Below, one piece after another: positions 1 to 9,052 of a DNA stretch of 64,000 bases. Under the pieces are notes generated by a model. It searched no databases and was not told the origin of the DNA. It worked only from the letters and a program-made list of their open reading frames with translations. The DNA comes from Citrifermentans bremense (GTDB lineage Bacteria; Desulfobacterota; Desulfuromonadia; Geobacterales; Geobacteraceae), in assembly GCF_014218275.1 (NCBI RefSeq), contig NZ_AP023213.1:4088954-4152953 (forward strand), given 5' to 3'. The position numbers and the translations under genes were made by a program. How positions within the stretch are numbered: the stretch's first letter is position 1; every line of letters begins with the position of its first letter.

Positions 1-611
1 CCTGCGGTGGTGTCGAGGCCGTCGCCCCCGGTCGCCTCGAGGTCGAGGACGGCGATGGTGTTCTCCCCCACCTTGAAGTTGAAGACCAGATCGGCGCGTC
101 CCACCGTGTCCGCGTGGTTTTTCGGGCTGTGGCCGACGGTCCCCTGGAGCACCCCAACCATCCCGCCGCTTAGGGAGATGTTCTTGGTGAGAGCGGTGAA
201 CCTGGTGCCCAGGTCCTGGTAGCGGGACTGGAAGGTCCTGGTGCCCACCAAAAGCATCTCGGCGCGCAGCTCTTCCTTCAGGTCGGCGAGCAGCAGCAGG
301 TCTTCCCTGTCGACGGCATCGACTCCCTCCTTCACCGCTTTTTCAGCCATTTTTTCCGTCAGAAGCTGCACTGCAAGCGCCACATCCATCCTGCTGCAGT
401 CATGCTGCTTTCCCTCCAGGAACTCCGGCGGGAACAGTCCTTCAACCTTGTACTTCGCTCCGAGCCGCACGATCTCCTGGCAGGCCTTGTGCTTCAGTTC
501 CACCCTCTCGGGAACGACCAGATCAGGATGCAGGGCAAACGCTGTCCCGGAAGAAAGCAGAATGCTCCCCAACAGTAAAGTAATTGCTACGGAAATCTTC
601 TTGAAACCCAT
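1..611 (-). CDS. Porin-like outer-membrane protein, 5' part only
   Basis: The reading frame runs off the left edge of the window, so only the first 203 residues are visible. It starts MGFKKISVAITLLLG with a clear signal peptide ending near residue 27 (GTAFA). Then comes a helical stretch (about 75-120) rich in Ala, Leu and Glu, and then LGTRFTALTKNISLSGG, which resembles the linker between an SLH-like or coiled-coil segment and the beta barrel in OprB/SLH-type porins. ATG at 609-611 follows a GGGGG ribosome binding site. A Fur-box-like inverted repeat (759-773) lies about 150 bp upstream, so iron control is possible. The porin assignment is inference from the N-terminus; the barrel is outside the window. 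Confidence 0.5.
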   Translation of the reverse strand, partial: MGFKKISVAITLLLGSILLSSGTAFALHPDLVVPERVELKHKACQEIVRLGAKYKVEGLFPPEFLEGKQHDCSRMDVALAVQLLTEKMAEKAVKEGVDAVDREDLLLLADLKEELRAEMLLVGTRTFQSRYQDLGTRFTALTKNISLSGGMVGVLQGTVGHSPKNHADTVGRADLVFNFKVGENTIAVLDLEATGGDGLDTTA

Positions 612-758
612 CTGGTCCCCCTCTTAGCTAATGCGGTTACCATTTCTCATTCGGAGCGGTTGCTCTCAGCTAGACACTCTTTAACGAAATAGTTGTTCTT
701 CTTAGTCCCACAGATGTGAACCGGGGGCACGTCTCATATCGGCCAGCAGAGCTAAAAC

Positions 759-773
759 TGAAAGTTAGTTTCA
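759..773. promoter_or_regulatory. Fur-box-like inverted repeat
   Basis: Perfect half-sites TGAAA-N5-TTTCA, the core of the Fur boxes described for Geobacter. It sits between the porin-like gene (start 611) and the end of the Fur-family gene. A near copy at 1373-1387 lies upstream of the Fur-family gene itself. Confidence 0.4.
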
Positions 774-867
774 TTCATTTGAGAAAAAAAACAGTCATCC
801 CTTTAGCAGCAGATAACACCGAGGTCGAACTAAAGGTACTATCGCCGCAGATTTATTTCGGTTTTTA

Positions 868-1323
868 TCAGTGAGTGCGAGAATTGCGCCCCTGACAGTG
901 CCGGCAAAGCCCCTTGAGTTCGATCTTGAAACTCTCGACCATGAAACCGAGGCTGTGAGCACGTTTTAGCTGCTCTTTCTCAACAAGACCGTTTTCGAAC
1001 TCCGTGACGCCGCCGCAGTCGCTGCAGACAAGATAATCGCGACGTTCACCCTGCCGGGCCAACCGGTAACGGGTGATACCGTCGCCCAGGTTGATCTCCC
1101 GGACCAAGCCCGACTCGGCAAGAAGCCTCAAGGCGCGATAGACGGTGGCATGACCGATGTAGGGATGCTTCGCCCGCAGCAACAGGTAAAGCTCGTCGAC
1201 GTGGGTGTGCCGGTCCAGTTCGACCATCGCGTCGACCACCAGGTTGCGCTGCAAAGTCGTCTTCAGATTTTTTCTGGAGAGGAAATGGTTGAACTGTTCC
1301 TTCACCTGCTGCTTCATTTGCAT
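868..1323 (-). CDS. Fur-family transcriptional regulator
   Basis: A 151-residue protein of normal Fur length. The N-terminal winged helix contains GHATVYRALRLLAESGLV (about 56-73), the recognition-helix signature of Fur/PerR/Zur proteins. The C-terminal metal and dimerisation half has two CxxC pairs (CSDCGG near 100 and CRHC near 142), which in this family bind structural zinc. It may start two codons later at the second Met. A TGAAT-N5-TTTCA site lies 50 bp upstream, consistent with autoregulation. The sequence alone does not separate Fur from PerR or Zur; the Fur-type operators favour an iron or peroxide role. It is transcribed leftward toward the porin-like gene. Confidence 0.85.
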   Translation of the reverse strand: MQMKQQVKEQFNHFLSRKNLKTTLQRNLVVDAMVELDRHTHVDELYLLLRAKHPYIGHATVYRALRLLAESGLVREINLGDGITRYRLARQGERRDYLVCSDCGGVTEFENGLVEKEQLKRAHSLGFMVESFKIELKGLCRHCQGRNSRTH

Positions 1324-1372
1324 AACGCTCGCTCTTCTGGATCAGAGTGGTACTGCTGTCGCATAAAAAGAA

Positions 1373-1387
1373 TGAATGTCAGTTTCA
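1373..1387. promoter_or_regulatory. Fur-box-like inverted repeat upstream of the Fur-family gene
   Basis: TGAAT-GTCAG-TTTCA, 9 of 10 palindromic positions matching TGAAA-N5-TTTCA. It lies about 50 bp upstream of the regulator start and mirrors the site at 759-773. Confidence 0.4.
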
Positions 1388-1608
1388 CCATTTCAACAAA
1401 TCTATTCCCTGGCAGATCTCACACAACATAGCGAGCAGCCGTGGCACTTGATGTTACAGAGAACCTCTTGAATTTTTGAGAATTTCTACGATGACAAGAG
1501 AGGCTATTGGTTTTGAAAATTGAATTCGTTTATAGAGGAGGTTTTGTGAGTTGTCAACCTTTTTTATTGGCATGCAGTGCGCCCGCTTGCCAGTTTTGGA
1601 AACCGCCG

Positions 1609-2058
1609 CTACAGAAGTATGACCTTATCCGGATAAGTTGCGCAAAGGAGTTCCAGTTTTCCTCCTGGAGAGGCATGGGCTATGACTGCCTGGTCGGCAA
1701 GATCCATCATCATCCTGTTGCGCTGATAGCATTTGGATTCACAGGGGTGGGTCACGCTTTCGGCGTAGCGTGAAATCACCAGCAGGCGCCCCGCGGAGAT
1801 GTGTCTCTCCCATTCGGGATCGATCCTCCGAAGCCCCTGCGCCATGGCGACGATGATCGGCTGCGACCCCAGCAGCAGTCGACAAAGCACCTCCTTCTCC
1901 AGCGGCGAATGGTAGCCGGAGATGACGCACCTTCCCTGTTCCCGCTGCTCGTCGGCCCACCGACGCGCCTTCGCCGCGACCCCGTCGGGAACCTTCCGGG
2001 AACAAAGGAAAGCGATCTTGTGCAGCATCAAGAGCTCTTCGTTGCCTACCGAGTACAT
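1609..2058 (-). CDS. Conserved hypothetical, DprA/SLOG-like Rossmann protein
   Basis: 149 residues from the ATG at 2058, chosen because GGGGAGG lies 5 bp upstream; an in-frame ATG further up has no such site. The sequence begins with a beta strand KIAFLCSR, then alternates helices and strands, with a conserved-looking central ISGYHSPLEKEVL, a strand IIVAMAQGL, and a C-terminal IAHASPGGKLELL. The last resembles the 'hasppGG' loop of DprA/Smf and other SLOG-fold proteins that bind nucleotides or nucleic acid. The function is not known. Four cysteines (including CESKC) are scattered in the second half. It stands alone, followed by the converging 3' region of nothing recognisable. Confidence 0.55.
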   Translation of the reverse strand: MYSVGNEELLMLHKIAFLCSRKVPDGVAAKARRWADEQREQGRCVISGYHSPLEKEVLCRLLLGSQPIIVAMAQGLRRIDPEWERHISAGRLLVISRYAESVTHPCESKCYQRNRMMMDLADQAVIAHASPGGKLELLCATYPDKVILL

Positions 2059-2341
2059 GAGCCTCCCCCCTTCCACGCCCCGCGAGCAGCCCCAAGTATA
2101 GCTGTAATGCCGCGGCCTTGCTCACCGCCACCCCTCCTCATTTTTTAAACTGGCTCAGCCTTGTTCCCTAGCCTTGCAACGGATGGTAAAGAGCGGTATT
2201 CCCGGACTAGTGGTTGCGGGAGGGATATTGCGACAAACCTTTGATCGTGCCAACTTTACAGCCTCAACCGCCCCCATTGACAAGACAAAAACAATGCTTA
2301 TCTTCCCGTCAGAAAATCACTCTCGAAAGGAGGCAATCGAC

Positions 2342-2788
2342 ATGGCAACGTGGGACGTTTTCAAAGAGTTGGACAGCCTGAGAAGAGAAATCGACGAAGC
2401 ATTTCGCGGCGCAGGGTACAACCGCCCCTTCAGCCCGGTATTCCTCTCGCCGGTGGCCACCCGCCGGTTCCCGCTGGTGAACTTCAGCGAGGATGAAGGC
2501 AGCGTCTATGTCGAGGCACTGGTACCAGGCGTCGATCCAAAGGATACTGACATATCCGTCCTCAGGAACACCCTGACGATCAGCGGCGAGCGGAAACCCT
2601 TCGCGGAGGTCAAGGGAATGATCCACCGCTCCGAACTGGGCTCCGGCAAGTTTAGCCGCACGCTGGAACTGCCCGTCGACATCGATCCGAACAACATAAC
2701 CGCCTCGTGCAAGGATGGTTTGATGCAGATCAAACTGGCGAAAGCCGAGCACGCGAAACCGAAGAAAATAGACATCAAGCTCTCGTAA
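2342..2788 (+). CDS. hsp20: Small heat-shock protein, Hsp20 family
   Basis: 148 residues starting MATWDVFKELDSLRREI, typical of bacterial Hsp20 proteins. The start is fixed by AAAGGAGG nine bases upstream; the frame is open further upstream but without a ribosome binding site. The alpha-crystallin domain covers about 45-145 (FSEDEGSVYVEALVPGVD, then LTISGERK, then a C-terminal strand ending LAKAE). It acts as an ATP-independent holdase chaperone in the cytoplasm that keeps unfolding proteins soluble. A second Hsp20 gene follows 32 bp downstream, so the two form an operon and probably co-assemble. A CCCCAT motif about 65 bp upstream could be part of a sigma32-type promoter, but no good -35 is seen. 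Confidence 0.9.
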   Translation: MATWDVFKELDSLRREIDEAFRGAGYNRPFSPVFLSPVATRRFPLVNFSEDEGSVYVEALVPGVDPKDTDISVLRNTLTISGERKPFAEVKGMIHRSELGSGKFSRTLELPVDIDPNNITASCKDGLMQIKLAKAEHAKPKKIDIKLS

Positions 2789-2820
2789 GGATCAATTCCA
2801 TCAGGAAGGAGGTCTTAGAA

Positions 2821-3219
2821 ATGGCACCCAACAGCTTGACCGAAAGAAACGACGAACGCAACGTCCAGACCCGTGAGGAAACCAGGTCTAACGAAAGGTA
2901 TATCCGCCCCGCAGTCAACATCGTGGAGACCGAAGAAGGGCTCTTCCTGACCGCCGACCTCCCAGGCGTCGCCAAGGGGGACATCGACGTCAACGTGGAG
3001 AAAGGGATCCTCACCATCACGGCTCCGGCGAAATCGAATCTCACCGGGACCCCGGTCTACAGTGAGTTCCAGCTTGGGAACTACTACCGGCAGTTCACCA
3101 TTCCCGACAGCCTCGACCATGAGAAGGCCAAGGCGGACTTCGTGAACGGCATCCTGACACTGAGGATTCCCAAGGCTGAGATCGCGAAGCCGAGACGGAT
3201 CGAGGTGCAGGTCGGCTGA
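2821..3219 (+). CDS. hsp20: Small heat-shock protein, Hsp20 family (second copy)
   Basis: 132 residues. A charged, disordered N-terminus (MAPNSLTERNDERN) is followed by the alpha-crystallin domain from about residue 30: VNIVETEEGLFLTADLPGV, then GILTITAP, then the closing strand NGILTLRIPKAE. The C-terminal IPKAE-type motif is where Hsp20 chains dock in oligomers. The start has GAAGGAGG upstream. It diverges strongly from its upstream neighbour, so the pair are old paralogues rather than a recent duplication. A strong rho-independent terminator at 3277-3305 closes the two-gene operon. Confidence 0.9.
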   Translation: MAPNSLTERNDERNVQTREETRSNERYIRPAVNIVETEEGLFLTADLPGVAKGDIDVNVEKGILTITAPAKSNLTGTPVYSEFQLGNYYRQFTIPDSLDHEKAKADFVNGILTLRIPKAEIAKPRRIEVQVG

Positions 3220-3276
3220 CAACCGATCGATGCACCCAGGTGGGAGATTTCCAGCCGCTTTCCACCACGATTGAAT

Positions 3277-3305
3277 GCGAAGGGCCGCCTCGAGCGGCCC
3301 TTCGC
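3277..3305 (+). terminator. Rho-independent terminator after hsp20 pair
   Basis: Stem GCGAAGGGCCGC / GCGGCCCTTCGC around a 5-base loop, followed by TTTT and further T-rich sequence. Confidence 0.85.
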
Positions 3306-3394
3306 TTTTCCCTTCTTTTTTGATCTCGATCAAAGAAATCCCCTCGGGCATGTGGTTTACATGGTCACCATTTTTTATTTTCTAGGAGGTTTCA

Positions 3395-4618
3395 ATGCTG
3401 CAATGTCTGAAAAAATTAGCTGGAGGGATGGCGCTGGTTCTCATGCTGGCTCTGCCTGCGCTGGCTGCCGAGAGCAACTGCATCAGCTGCCATAAGAAGG
3501 TCACCCCGAATATCGTCAAGGACTTCCTTGAAGGGGAGATGGGCAAAAGCGGCAGCGTCGACTGCTTCCACTGCCATGGCAAAGAGCACCAGAGTGCCAA
3601 GGACGTGGCCAAGGTCACCATGCCCACCGAGAAGACCTGCAAGCAGTGCCACACCAAAGAGCACGACCAGTATGCGTCCGGTAAGCACGCCATGGCCTGG
3701 GTTGCCATGGACGCCATGCCGACCAACTAAATCCAGCCCCACGCCTACATCCAGGGGATGAAGGGATGCGGCGGCTGCCACAAGGTCGGTATCCGCGACG
3801 ACAAGTCCCGCGACGAGGGACGCTACGGTTCGCCCTGCAATTCCTGCCACACCCGCCACAAGTTCAGCAAGGCCGAGGCCAAGAAGCCCGAAGCATGCCG
3901 CACCTGCCACATGGGGTTCGATCATCCGCAATGGGAGATGTGGTCCAATTCCAAGCATGGCTCCATCTACGAGATGGAGGGCGACACCGGCCGCGCCCCC
4001 ACCTGCCAGACCTGCCACATGGGTGACGGCGACCACAACGTCATGACCTCCTGGGGATTCCTCGCCTTGCGCCTGCCGGAAGACGACGCCGAGTGGATGG
4101 GCTACCGGGTGACGATCCTGAAAGGGCTGGGAGTTCTCGACGCAGCCGGCAAACCGACCCCGCGCCTGGACCTGGTGAAGGCTGGCAAGGTCGCGCGTCT
4201 CACCAAGGAAGAATGGCAGGCATCCCGCGACAAGATGGTGGGCGTATGCACCAAGTGCCACAGCGCCAGCTACGCGAAGACCAGCCTCGGCAACGCCGAC
4301 AAGATGATCAAGGAAGCCGACAAGCTGATGGCCGAGGCGATCACCATAGTCGCCGACCTCTACGAGAAGGGGATCATCAAGCCGCAGAAAGGTCAGCCGG
4401 CCTACCCGGACCTGCTCACCTTCTACGACACCAGGACCCCCATCGAGCAGACCCTGTACGTGATGTTCCTGGAGCACCGCATGCGTGCCTTCCAGGGGGC
4501 GTTCCACATGAATCCCGACTACGTCACCTGGTACGGTCTGGCCGAGATGCAGAAGGACCTGGTGGAGATCAAAGCCGATGCAGCAGCGATGATCCGCGAA
4601 TCGGGTCACAAGAAATAA
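3395..4618 (+). pseudogene. Octahaem HAO-like cytochrome c gene interrupted by in-frame TAA
   Basis: Two open frames, 3395-3730 and 3758-4618, lie in the same frame and are separated only by TAA at 3728-3730 plus nine sense codons (IQPHAYIQG). Read through, the protein has a signal peptide (about 1-25) and eight CxxCH haem sites: CISCH, CFHCH, CKQCH before the stop, and CGGCH, CNSCH, CRTCH, CQTCH, CTKCH after it. The C-terminal region with FHMNPDYVTWYGLAEMQKDL is typical of hydroxylamine-oxidoreductase-like octahaem cytochromes, which act in the periplasm on hydroxylamine, nitrite or related N compounds. Eight haems is the family number. The start has TAGGAGG upstream. Without readthrough, only three haems would be made with a signal peptide, so the gene is probably inactive unless the TAA is a sequencing error. 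Confidence 0.75.
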
Positions 4619-4641
4619 CCACCAGATACTTCCCACCCAAC

Positions 4642-4675
4642 AAAAAGCGGGGCGCCAAAAGCGCCCCGCTTTTTT
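4642..4675. terminator. Bidirectional terminator
   Basis: Stem AAAGCGGGGCGC / GCGCCCCGCTTT with a 5-base loop, an A-run before and a T-run after. It serves the cytochrome on the plus strand and the zinc-finger gene on the minus strand. Confidence 0.85.
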
Positions 4676-4685
4676 ACTGGTTCCA

Positions 4686-4889
4686 TCAGCTCCCGCTCCG
4701 CCTGGCTTGCGCGCGCTCGACCAGTTCCCCCCACTCCCCCTTGGGAGAACCTTCCTTTTTCAAATGCCAGCTCTGGTGGGCCGATTGGCCGCCGTTGCCG
4801 TGGCATGCTTTGCCGCAAAGTGGGCAGGTCCAGGCGTAAGGGGAATGCCTGCGTTCCCTTTTCTTTTTAGCGTCGTCTTTGGAGAGCAT
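4686..4889 (-). CDS. Small zinc-finger protein
   Basis: 67 residues with a strong GGAGG upstream of ATG at 4889. The centre reads CPLCGKACHGNGGQSAHQSWH: a CxxC pair followed by a GG-Q-AHQSWH segment, i.e. a C2H2-like zinc finger with QSAH in the position of the plant-type QALGGH helix. The rest is charged: a Lys/Arg-rich N-terminus and a Glu/Arg-rich C-terminus. It probably binds nucleic acid or protein; no target can be inferred. The gene ends at the bidirectional terminator at 4642-4675. Confidence 0.65.
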   Translation of the reverse strand: MLSKDDAKKKRERRHSPYAWTCPLCGKACHGNGGQSAHQSWHLKKEGSPKGEWGELVERAQARRSGS

Positions 4890-4928
4890 GGTGGAACCTC
4901 CTGCCGTGCCAGATGGAATTACAAATCC

Positions 4929-5381
4929 CTAAAGGCAACCCGTGATGGCCTCATATGCAGTAGCGAGCTCGAAGGCGGAGCGTTGGTCGTACAAGCAGAA
5001 GTCTGCGACGCTCTGGATTTTTCCCTCGAAGGAGGAGTGCCAGGAACTGTCCGCGGAGACGATTACACCGGCATCCTGGTCATCGAACTGGTCCGCCGTT
5101 ATGTCTATGGTTAAATCGGCAAGTTGCAGCCATGCATGGGTCCGACCTTTTCTCTTCCCAGCCATGTAATGGGACCGTCCGCACCCGTTGACTTGAAGGT
5201 ATTTCGCCAGCAGCAGCGAAGCGTCACCGCAAGCGCCTGCGGGGAACTCCCGGAGAGTTGCCAGGCGGCTCGTCCGCGGGTTGCTCCGCAAGATCGCCTC
5301 TCTGAACCGCCGTGCCAGCTGGAACAGGAGTTCCTGGTGCGGGTCATCCCCTGGCCTCGCCAGCATCACCTCGCCCCTCAT
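4929..5381 (-). CDS. Hypothetical protein with a transglutaminase/papain-like Cys-His-Asp pattern
   Basis: 150 residues, start overlapping the comM stop codon as ATGA, so translation is probably coupled. An internal ATG five codons later is a possible alternative. The sequence has GACGDASLLLAKYL (Cys on a helix), then THAWLQL and IDITADQFDD. This spacing and order of C, H and D match the catalytic triad of transglutaminase-like or arylamine-acetyltransferase-like cysteine enzymes. No signal peptide is seen, so it would be cytoplasmic. The function is not known; its position behind comM could hint at a DNA-uptake link, but this may be just genome packing. Confidence 0.6.
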   Translation of the reverse strand: MRGEVMLARPGDDPHQELLFQLARRFREAILRSNPRTSRLATLREFPAGACGDASLLLAKYLQVNGCGRSHYMAGKRKGRTHAWLQLADLTIDITADQFDDQDAGVIVSADSSWHSSFEGKIQSVADFCLYDQRSAFELATAYEAITGCL

Positions 5382-6907
5382 CCCGTTTTCCGGTCCAGGC
5401 TCCTGTACTGGATCGCCTCGGAGATGTGGTGTTCCTTGATGGATTCGCTGCCGTCCAGATCAGCGATGCTGCGGGCGACCTTGAGGATCCTGGTGTAGCT
5501 TCGGGCCGACAGGCCAAGACGGTCGGTGACCACCTCGAGCATCCGGCTCCCAGCCGCGTCGGTCTCGCAGAACTTGCGGATCATCCTCGCCGTCATCTGG
5601 GCGTTGCAGCGCACCTTCGTCCCCTTGAAGCGCTCCTTCTGCACGTCGTGGGAGCGGGCGACGCGCGCGGCGATCTCGACCGAGCCCTCGCTCTCCCCCC
5701 GGTCCGACAGTTCGCGGTATTTCACTGCTGGAACCTCGATGTGGATGTCGATGCGATCGAGGAGTGGACCCGATATGCGTGAGCGGTAGCGCTGGATCAT
5801 TAGGGGGGTGCAGGAACAGAGGTGCACCGGGTCGGCGAGATAGCCGCAGGGACATGGGTTCATCGCGGCGACCAGCATGATGCGGCTCGGGTAGGTGACC
5901 GAGGAGAGGGCGCGGGAGATGGTTACCCTGCCGTCCTCCATCGGCTGCCGCAGCACCTCCAGCACGTGCTTCTTGAACTCGGGCAACTCGTCGAGAAAAA
6001 GGACGCCGTTGTGGGAGAGCGACACCTCGCCGGGCTTGGGGGTGTTGCTGCCGCCGATCAGCCCCACGTCGGAGATGGTGTGGTGCGGGGATCGAAAGGG
6101 CCTGCTGGAGATGAGCGCATGGTCCCGCTCCAAAAGCCCCATCACGCTGTAGACCTTGGTGGTCTCGATCGCCTCCTCGAAAAGCATGGGTGGGAGGATA
6201 GAGGGGATGCGCCGCGCCAGCATGGTCTTTCCCGATCCAGGAGGACCTATCATGAGCAGGTTGTGGCTTCCGGCTGCGGCCACTTCGAGTGCGCGCTTGG
6301 CATGCTCCTGCCCCTTCACCTCGCAAAAATCGTCGCCTGCCTCTCCCCCCTGGCCGAACAGGGCCGCAATGTCCGCGCGGTAAGGTGCTATCTCCGCCTG
6401 GCCGTTCAGAAAGCCGACGACCTGGGAGAGGTCAGTGACCCCTATCACCTCGACCCCCTCGACCACTCCCCCCTCGGCGACGTTCTCTGCCGGGATGATG
6501 ATGCCGGAAAGCCCCGCCTCGCGCGCGGCGACCGCTACGGAGAGGCAGCCACGCACCGGTTTCACACCTCCGTCCAGCGAGAGCTCTCCCAGGAGGATGT
6601 AGCGCTGAAGCTGCTCTTCCCTGATGGCGCCGGTTGCGGCCAGTATCCCTATGGAGATGGGGAGATCGAAGGAGGCCCCTTCCTTCTTCACGTCGGCGGG
6701 GGCGAGGTTTACGGTGATCTTGCGGTTGGGGAAATCGTAGCCGGAGTTCTTCAGTGCCGCCTTGACCCGGTCCTTGCTCTCCTTTACCGCGTTGTCGGGA
6801 AGCCCCACGGTGGCCAGTTGAGGCAGCCCTTGGGCGATGTCCACCTCCACGTCGATGAGGATGGCATCAATTCCGACCAGAGCGCTGGAGAGAACCTTGG
6901 CTAGCAT
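5378..6907 (-). CDS. comM: YifB/ComM-family AAA+ ATPase (Mg-chelatase-like)
   Basis: 509 residues from ATG at 6907, which has GGGGG at the right distance; an earlier ATG four codons up lacks one. The N-terminal domain (LVGIDAILIDVEVDIAQGLP) is a ribosomal-S5/Lon-like fold. The AAA+ core has Walker A GPPGSGKT (about 218), Walker B LFLDELPEF (about 300) and an arginine-rich sensor region; the C-terminus is the Mg-chelatase C domain. ComM is a hexameric helicase that promotes branch migration when transformed DNA is integrated. In other bacteria comM is a known insertion target for genomic islands, but this copy is intact; the island in this window chose recQ instead. Confidence 0.92.
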   Translation of the reverse strand: MLAKVLSSALVGIDAILIDVEVDIAQGLPQLATVGLPDNAVKESKDRVKAALKNSGYDFPNRKITVNLAPADVKKEGASFDLPISIGILAATGAIREEQLQRYILLGELSLDGGVKPVRGCLSVAVAAREAGLSGIIIPAENVAEGGVVEGVEVIGVTDLSQVVGFLNGQAEIAPYRADIAALFGQGGEAGDDFCEVKGQEHAKRALEVAAAGSHNLLMIGPPGSGKTMLARRIPSILPPMLFEEAIETTKVYSVMGLLERDHALISSRPFRSPHHTISDVGLIGGSNTPKPGEVSLSHNGVLFLDELPEFKKHVLEVLRQPMEDGRVTISRALSSVTYPSRIMLVAAMNPCPCGYLADPVHLCSCTPLMIQRYRSRISGPLLDRIDIHIEVPAVKYRELSDRGESEGSVEIAARVARSHDVQKERFKGTKVRCNAQMTARMIRKFCETDAAGSRMLEVVTDRLGLSARSYTRILKVARSIADLDGSESIKEHHISEAIQYRSLDRKTG

Positions 6908-7129
6908 GAGAACCCCCAACTGATCCAGAGTTATCTGGTAAGTTCTGAGTCTTATGGCGAGACAGCCTGTGTGTGCGTATGTGGGAGGCAGGTGCTGAGT
7001 TCCAGTAGCGGGTTGAAACGACGTCAGCCAGATTAACAGCTACCAAGGATTGGTCAAGCGGGGGAAAGCGACGAGATCAGATCATCTTTGCACAGAGTCG
7101 CGCGGCGGCATCGGTGGGGGTGTCAGGGT

Positions 7130-7156
7130 AGCTCCCCCTCCTGGCGAGGGGGAGCT
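7130..7156. terminator. Hairpin between comM and trxB
   Basis: Stem AGCTCCCCCTC / GAGGGGGAGCT with a 5-base loop, just after trxB (minus strand). No long T-run follows on the minus strand, so it may pause rather than fully terminate. Confidence 0.5.
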
Positions 7157-7171
7157 TTCGTTGAAGATGAG

Positions 7172-8194
<1,023 letters not shown>

Positions 8195-8202
8195 CTAAGT
8201 CA

Positions 8203-8231
8203 TTGACCGGAATAGGTACCTCTGCTAATAT
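8203..8231 (+). promoter_or_regulatory. Possible sigma70 promoter for the outer-membrane protein
   Basis: TTGACC, a 17-base spacer and TAATAT, placed about 35 bp before the start codon at 8267. The -10 is weak. Confidence 0.35.
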
Positions 8232-8266
8232 TCAAGCCGTTGTCATATAATGAGAAGGAGGGAAGC

Positions 8267-9004
8267 ATGAAGAAAATCGTGGTATCACTGGCACTGTCCC
8301 TGGCGTTGGTCGGGGGGGGGCAAGCAATGGCAAAAGATATCCGTTTCACCGGCGCACTTACCCAAGGGGAGTTCAAAGATTTCACCAAGGAGGCTGGCGC
8401 CGCCATCTCCTTCAAGAACACCGCACCTGCGGAACCTCTTGGAATCACCGGCTTTGAAGTGGGGCTGGAGGTCTCAGCCGTGGACATCAGCGGCAGCGAC
8501 TACATGAACAAGGCTTTCGAGGGGAACGCACCCTCCTACGCGGTGCTCCCCAAGCTGCGCGCGAGAAAAGGGCTGCCGCTGGGAATCGACGTCGGCGCCA
8601 TGTACTCCTACGTACCGGACTCCAACATGAAGCTCTGGGGTATCGAAGTCAGCAAGGCGATCCTGGAAGGTACCGCCGCAACCCCAGCCCTCGGCGTTCG
8701 CGGCACCTACAGCAAGCTCTCCGGGGTGGGCGACCTCGACCTGCAGACCGCCGGCGTAGATGCGTCGATCAGCAAGGGCTTCCTCATCCTGACCCCGTAC
8801 GCCGGAGCAGGCGGGGTATGGATCAGCAGCGAGGCGAAAGGGAACCTCAAGACCCTCTCTCCCAATCTCAAATCAGAAGACGTCTTCCAGCCGCGCGTCT
8901 TCGCCGGTGTGCAGGTCTCCCCGTTCCCGCTGTTCCACTTCACAGGCGAGGTGGAATACCAGGAGCGCCCGATCTACACCTTGAAGGCTGCCATAGGTTT
9001 CTAA
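8267..9004 (+). CDS. Outer-membrane beta-barrel protein (YfaZ/OmpW-like size)
   Basis: 245 residues from ATG at 8267 (AAGGAGG upstream). A signal peptide covers about 1-22 (SLALVGGGQAMA). The mature part is made of alternating amphipathic strands with glycine turns, and the last residue is Phe (AAIGF), the usual C-terminal signature for insertion by the Bam machinery. The length fits an 8-stranded barrel. No ligand or partner can be named. It lies 48 bp before the CDF transporter but a shared role is not evident. Confidence 0.6.
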   Translation: MKKIVVSLALSLALVGGGQAMAKDIRFTGALTQGEFKDFTKEAGAAISFKNTAPAEPLGITGFEVGLEVSAVDISGSDYMNKAFEGNAPSYAVLPKLRARKGLPLGIDVGAMYSYVPDSNMKLWGIEVSKAILEGTAATPALGVRGTYSKLSGVGDLDLQTAGVDASISKGFLILTPYAGAGGVWISSEAKGNLKTLSPNLKSEDVFQPRVFAGVQVSPFPLFHFTGEVEYQERPIYTLKAAIGF

Positions 9005-9052
9005 CAACCGTCAGTCGGGAGGGGGCTTCCCCCCCTCCCGCCGGGGAACACC

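Noticed and set aside
4606-4818. 70-codon minus-strand frame overlapping the zinc-finger gene
   Set aside because: It crosses the terminator at 4642-4675 and has no ribosome binding site, whereas the overlapping zinc-finger frame has both a site and a motif.
5378-6907. comM as a possible second island insertion site
   Set aside because: The gene is complete with all ATPase motifs; nothing is inserted.
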